Source of the DNA: Christensenella sp. UBA4263
GTDB lineage: Bacteria; Bacillota; Clostridia; Christensenellales; Aristaeellaceae
Assembly (NCBI GenBank): GCA_002395225.1
Contig: DGWH01000019.1
Coordinates: forward strand, 1 to 7,266
DNA: 7,266 nt
Direction of reading: 5' to 3'
The translations under genes were made by a program, and so were the position numbers. The notes beneath the pieces are model-generated. The model was not told where the DNA came from. It ran no database searches and saw only the letters and a program-made list of their open reading frames with translations. Position 1 is the stretch's first letter. Each line of letters starts with the position of its first letter. Shown here one piece after another: positions 6,079-7,266 of the stretch.

Positions 6079-6110
6079 AGAATCCCCGCCGCCAGCGGGG
6101 ATTCTTATTC
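6079..6110 (+). terminator. Hairpin between convergent genes, likely terminator of the plus-strand unit
   Basis: AGAATCCCCGC (6079-6089) pairs perfectly with GCGGGGATTCT (6095-6105) around a 5-base loop. A T-rich tract TATTC and GTT follow on the plus strand. The 3' arm overlaps the last base of the hydrolase stop codon. On the minus strand no T-run follows, so it mainly protects against plus-strand read-through, while the 6020-6041 hairpin serves the other direction. Confidence 0.65.
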
Positions 6111-7013
6111 GTTCAGCCACAGGCCGATCTGCTCAATCGCGTATGCACTTTCGGGCATGGACGGCAACAGGCATGGAAACGCGTGGGTCAGATTTTTCCC
6201 CTCATGAAAGAACAGCAGCCGGTGTCTGTGGTCATAGATATCCAGCGCAGCGGCATAATGGATGGTATCCTCACGCAAAAAATCCTCTTTGGAGCTGATC
6301 AGCAGGACCGGCGGCAGCAGTGAGATGATTTCCGGATTGTCCGGCGCGATGCGGGCCATAAACTGCCTGTCTTTTCTCTTTTCCTGATAAAGCTGTTTTC
6401 TGTACACCAGCCCGACCTTGTTGAGTCTGGTGGTATAGATCATGCCGCTGAGCATCACCAGATGGGCAATGCGCAGGCCATAATCACTGCAGCCAAGAAG
6501 ATGCCGCAGTTCCTCTGAAGCACCCGATGCCGCTGCATACAGCGCAAGGAACGCGCCGGCGCTTTCTCCGCAAAGGGATACCTGCTCGGGATCGCCGCCA
6601 TACTTTGCCAGGGTGCTGCTGACCATGGCCAGTGCATGGCAGATGTCCGAAATCATGCCAAAGGCATCTGCACGGTCAATCAGGCGATAGTCCACCGAAT
6701 AGACCACAAACCCCTGCCGGGCAATTTCCTGACAGAATACCGGGTCTGAGTTTCTGTCACCGATGACCAGCGCACCGCCATGGACAAAAACGATGACCGG
6801 CAGTGTTTCCTTTTGTCTGCTGCGGGGATAGAGCACATTGGCAAACAACGGGCGCTCCGGATTCCCGTATGGGATATCCCGGTCCTCGACCAGATCCCCG
6901 GGAAGCGGCCGGTCCTGTTTCTCAGACCGGATCTTCCCCATGAATGGCGGAGAAGAATTATTATCCTGCCGTTTTTCTGCATTATCCAGCAGATTCTTCA
7001 GTATCAGATTCAT
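6105..7013 (-). CDS. Alpha/beta-hydrolase, HSL-type esterase/lipase
   Basis: This encodes 302 aa, typical of hormone-sensitive-lipase-like (alpha/beta-hydrolase fold-3) carboxylesterases. The start at 7013 has GGAGGG at 7021-7026, 7 bases upstream. There is no signal peptide, so it acts in the cytoplasm. Visible elements: VFVHGGALVIGDRN with the HGG oxyanion-hole motif at 78-80; YSVDYRL; the nucleophile elbow GESAG at 149-153 (Ser151); the acid-bearing segment LLISSKEDFLRED (Asp254); and the catalytic His in NLTHAF (His287). All three members of the triad are present and correctly ordered, so it should be active. The family hydrolyses acyl or acetyl esters of small molecules; the natural substrate cannot be read from the sequence. 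The first about 35 residues are polar and specific to this protein. It is convergent with the 180-aa secreted gene and lies downstream of a hairpin terminator only 19 bases from its ATG, with no clear promoter of its own. Confidence 0.93.
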   Translation of the reverse strand: MNLILKNLLDNAEKRQDNNSSPPFMGKIRSEKQDRPLPGDLVEDRDIPYGNPERPLFANVLYPRSRQKETLPVIVFVHGGALVIGDRNSDPVFCQEIARQGFVVYSVDYRLIDRADAFGMISDICHALAMVSSTLAKYGGDPEQVSLCGESAGAFLALYAAASGASEELRHLLGCSDYGLRIAHLVMLSGMIYTTRLNKVGLVYRKQLYQEKRKDRQFMARIAPDNPEIISLLPPVLLISSKEDFLREDTIHYAAALDIYDHRHRLLFFHEGKNLTHAFPCLLPSMPESAYAIEQIGLWLNE

Positions 7014-7031
7014 ACGGATTCCCTCCGATGC

Positions 7032-7073
7032 AAAAAGCGGACTGTAACTGACAGCAGTTTACAGTCCGCTTTT
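7032..7073 (-). terminator. Strong hairpin terminator of the Lys/Ala/Glu-rich gene
   Basis: AAAAGCGGACTGTAA (7033-7047) pairs with TTACAGTCCGCTTTT (7059-7073); extra pairing inside (AACTG with CAGTT) lengthens the stem with one bulged base. On the minus strand it ends in five Ts (7036-7032), a textbook intrinsic terminator. It lies 62 bases after the stop codon of the upstream gene and only 19 bases before the hydrolase ATG, so it may also act as an attenuator for that gene. On the plus strand the T-run is four bases, making it weakly bidirectional. Confidence 0.85.
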
Positions 7074-7135
7074 CAACGTACGCAGCAAATCACCCTGCAG
7101 TGATTCGACTGACTCAATGTCGTACCCTGCTGAGT

Positions 7136-7266
7136 TTACTTCTTCTCCTCAGCTTTGGGAGCTTCCTTCTTCTCCGCAGCTTTCGGGGCTTCCTTCTTCT
7201 CCGCAGCCTTGGGAGCTTCTTTCTTCTCCGCGGCCTTGGGGGCTTCCTTCTTCTCCGCAGCCTTGG
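7136..7266 (-). CDS. 3' end of a gene with a Lys/Ala/Glu/Pro repeat tail
   Basis: Only the last 42 codons plus the stop (TAA at 7138-7136) are inside the window; the 5' part lies beyond the right edge. The visible protein is four identical KAAEKKEAP nonapeptides followed by KAEEKK. The tail is highly charged, near-alternating Lys/Glu with Ala and periodic Pro, and would be a flexible or semi-helical disordered extension. Similar Lys/Ala/Pro tails occur on HU-type DNA-binding proteins, some ribosomal proteins and translation factors of high-GC bacteria, where they contact nucleic acid or partners. The folded domain is not visible, so I give no function. A strong terminator follows. The reading frame is well supported by the repeat's perfect 27-base periodicity with only synonymous changes. 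Confidence 0.8.
   Translation of the reverse strand, partial: KAAEKKEAPKAAEKKEAPKAAEKKEAPKAAEKKEAPKAEEKK
7157..7266 (-). repeat. Tandem 27-bp coding repeat (KAAEKKEAP x4)
   Basis: Four head-to-tail 27-base units occupy 7264-7238, 7237-7211, 7210-7184 and 7183-7157, and the array probably continues past the right edge. Units differ only at third codon positions (GAAGCC/GAAGCT, CCC/CCG, AAG/AAA, GCT/GCC), so the nonapeptide is unchanged. This points to selection on the protein, with enough divergence that the array is not a very recent duplication. Confidence 0.9.

Noticed and set aside
7088..7105. Small inverted repeat AATCAC-6-GTGATT between the repeat-tail gene and its terminator
   Set aside because: A 6-bp stem with a 6-base loop and no T-run; too weak to call as an operator or terminator.
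7157..7266. Direct repeats as a CRISPR array
   Set aside because: The units are contiguous with no spacers and encode a nonapeptide in frame; they are a coding tandem repeat.

Overview
The window looks like chromosomal DNA from a moderately GC-rich Bacillota (Clostridia-type) bacterium. The reasons are strong GGAGG-type ribosome binding sites, TTGACA/TATAAT-type promoters, compact hairpin terminators with T-runs, and genes for a DegV-family protein and a clostripain-family (C11) secreted peptidase. Several predicted exported proteins have Lys-rich signal peptides and acidic Ala/Glu/Pro-rich linkers, a style common in uncultured gut and rumen Clostridia. That lineage guess is inference, not proof.

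Layout from left to right. (1) Positions 1-1538, minus strand: a possible three-gene unit headed by a TTGACT-17-TAGAAT promoter. It holds a short, probably 5'-truncated protein with one InlB/Flg_new-type repeat (82 aa), a translationally coupled 130-aa protein that faintly resembles a phage baseplate BppU N-terminal domain, and a secreted protein of unknown function that runs off the left edge. (2) 1539-1759: about 220 bases with no convincing gene. (3) 1764-4072, minus strand: a complete single-gene unit for a secreted clostripain-like cysteine peptidase, with its own extended -10 promoter and a strong terminator. (4) 4178-6020, plus strand: a divergent TATAAT promoter, an unusually long (about 300 nt) leader with several self-complementary segments, a DegV-family fatty-acid-binding protein, a long hairpin, and a 180-aa exported protein of unknown function. 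(5) 6020-7013, minus strand: a 302-aa HSL-type alpha/beta-hydrolase, convergent with the plus-strand unit, with two hairpins in the gap. (6) 7032-7266, minus strand: the 3' end of a gene whose product ends in four perfect KAAEKKEAP nonapeptide repeats, followed by a long hairpin terminator that sits only 19 bases upstream of the hydrolase start codon.

Functionally this is a patchwork of small independent transcription units rather than one pathway. The peptidase and the two unknown exported proteins act outside the membrane; DegV and the hydrolase are cytoplasmic lipid or ester-related proteins. I found no CRISPR array, tRNA, rRNA, transposase or integrase. The best lead for something undescribed is the long structured leader upstream of degV (about 4193-4494), which matched no riboswitch or housekeeping RNA I could recognise. 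Next are the phage-like or degraded unit at 858-1538 and the hairpin placed like an attenuator ahead of the hydrolase.
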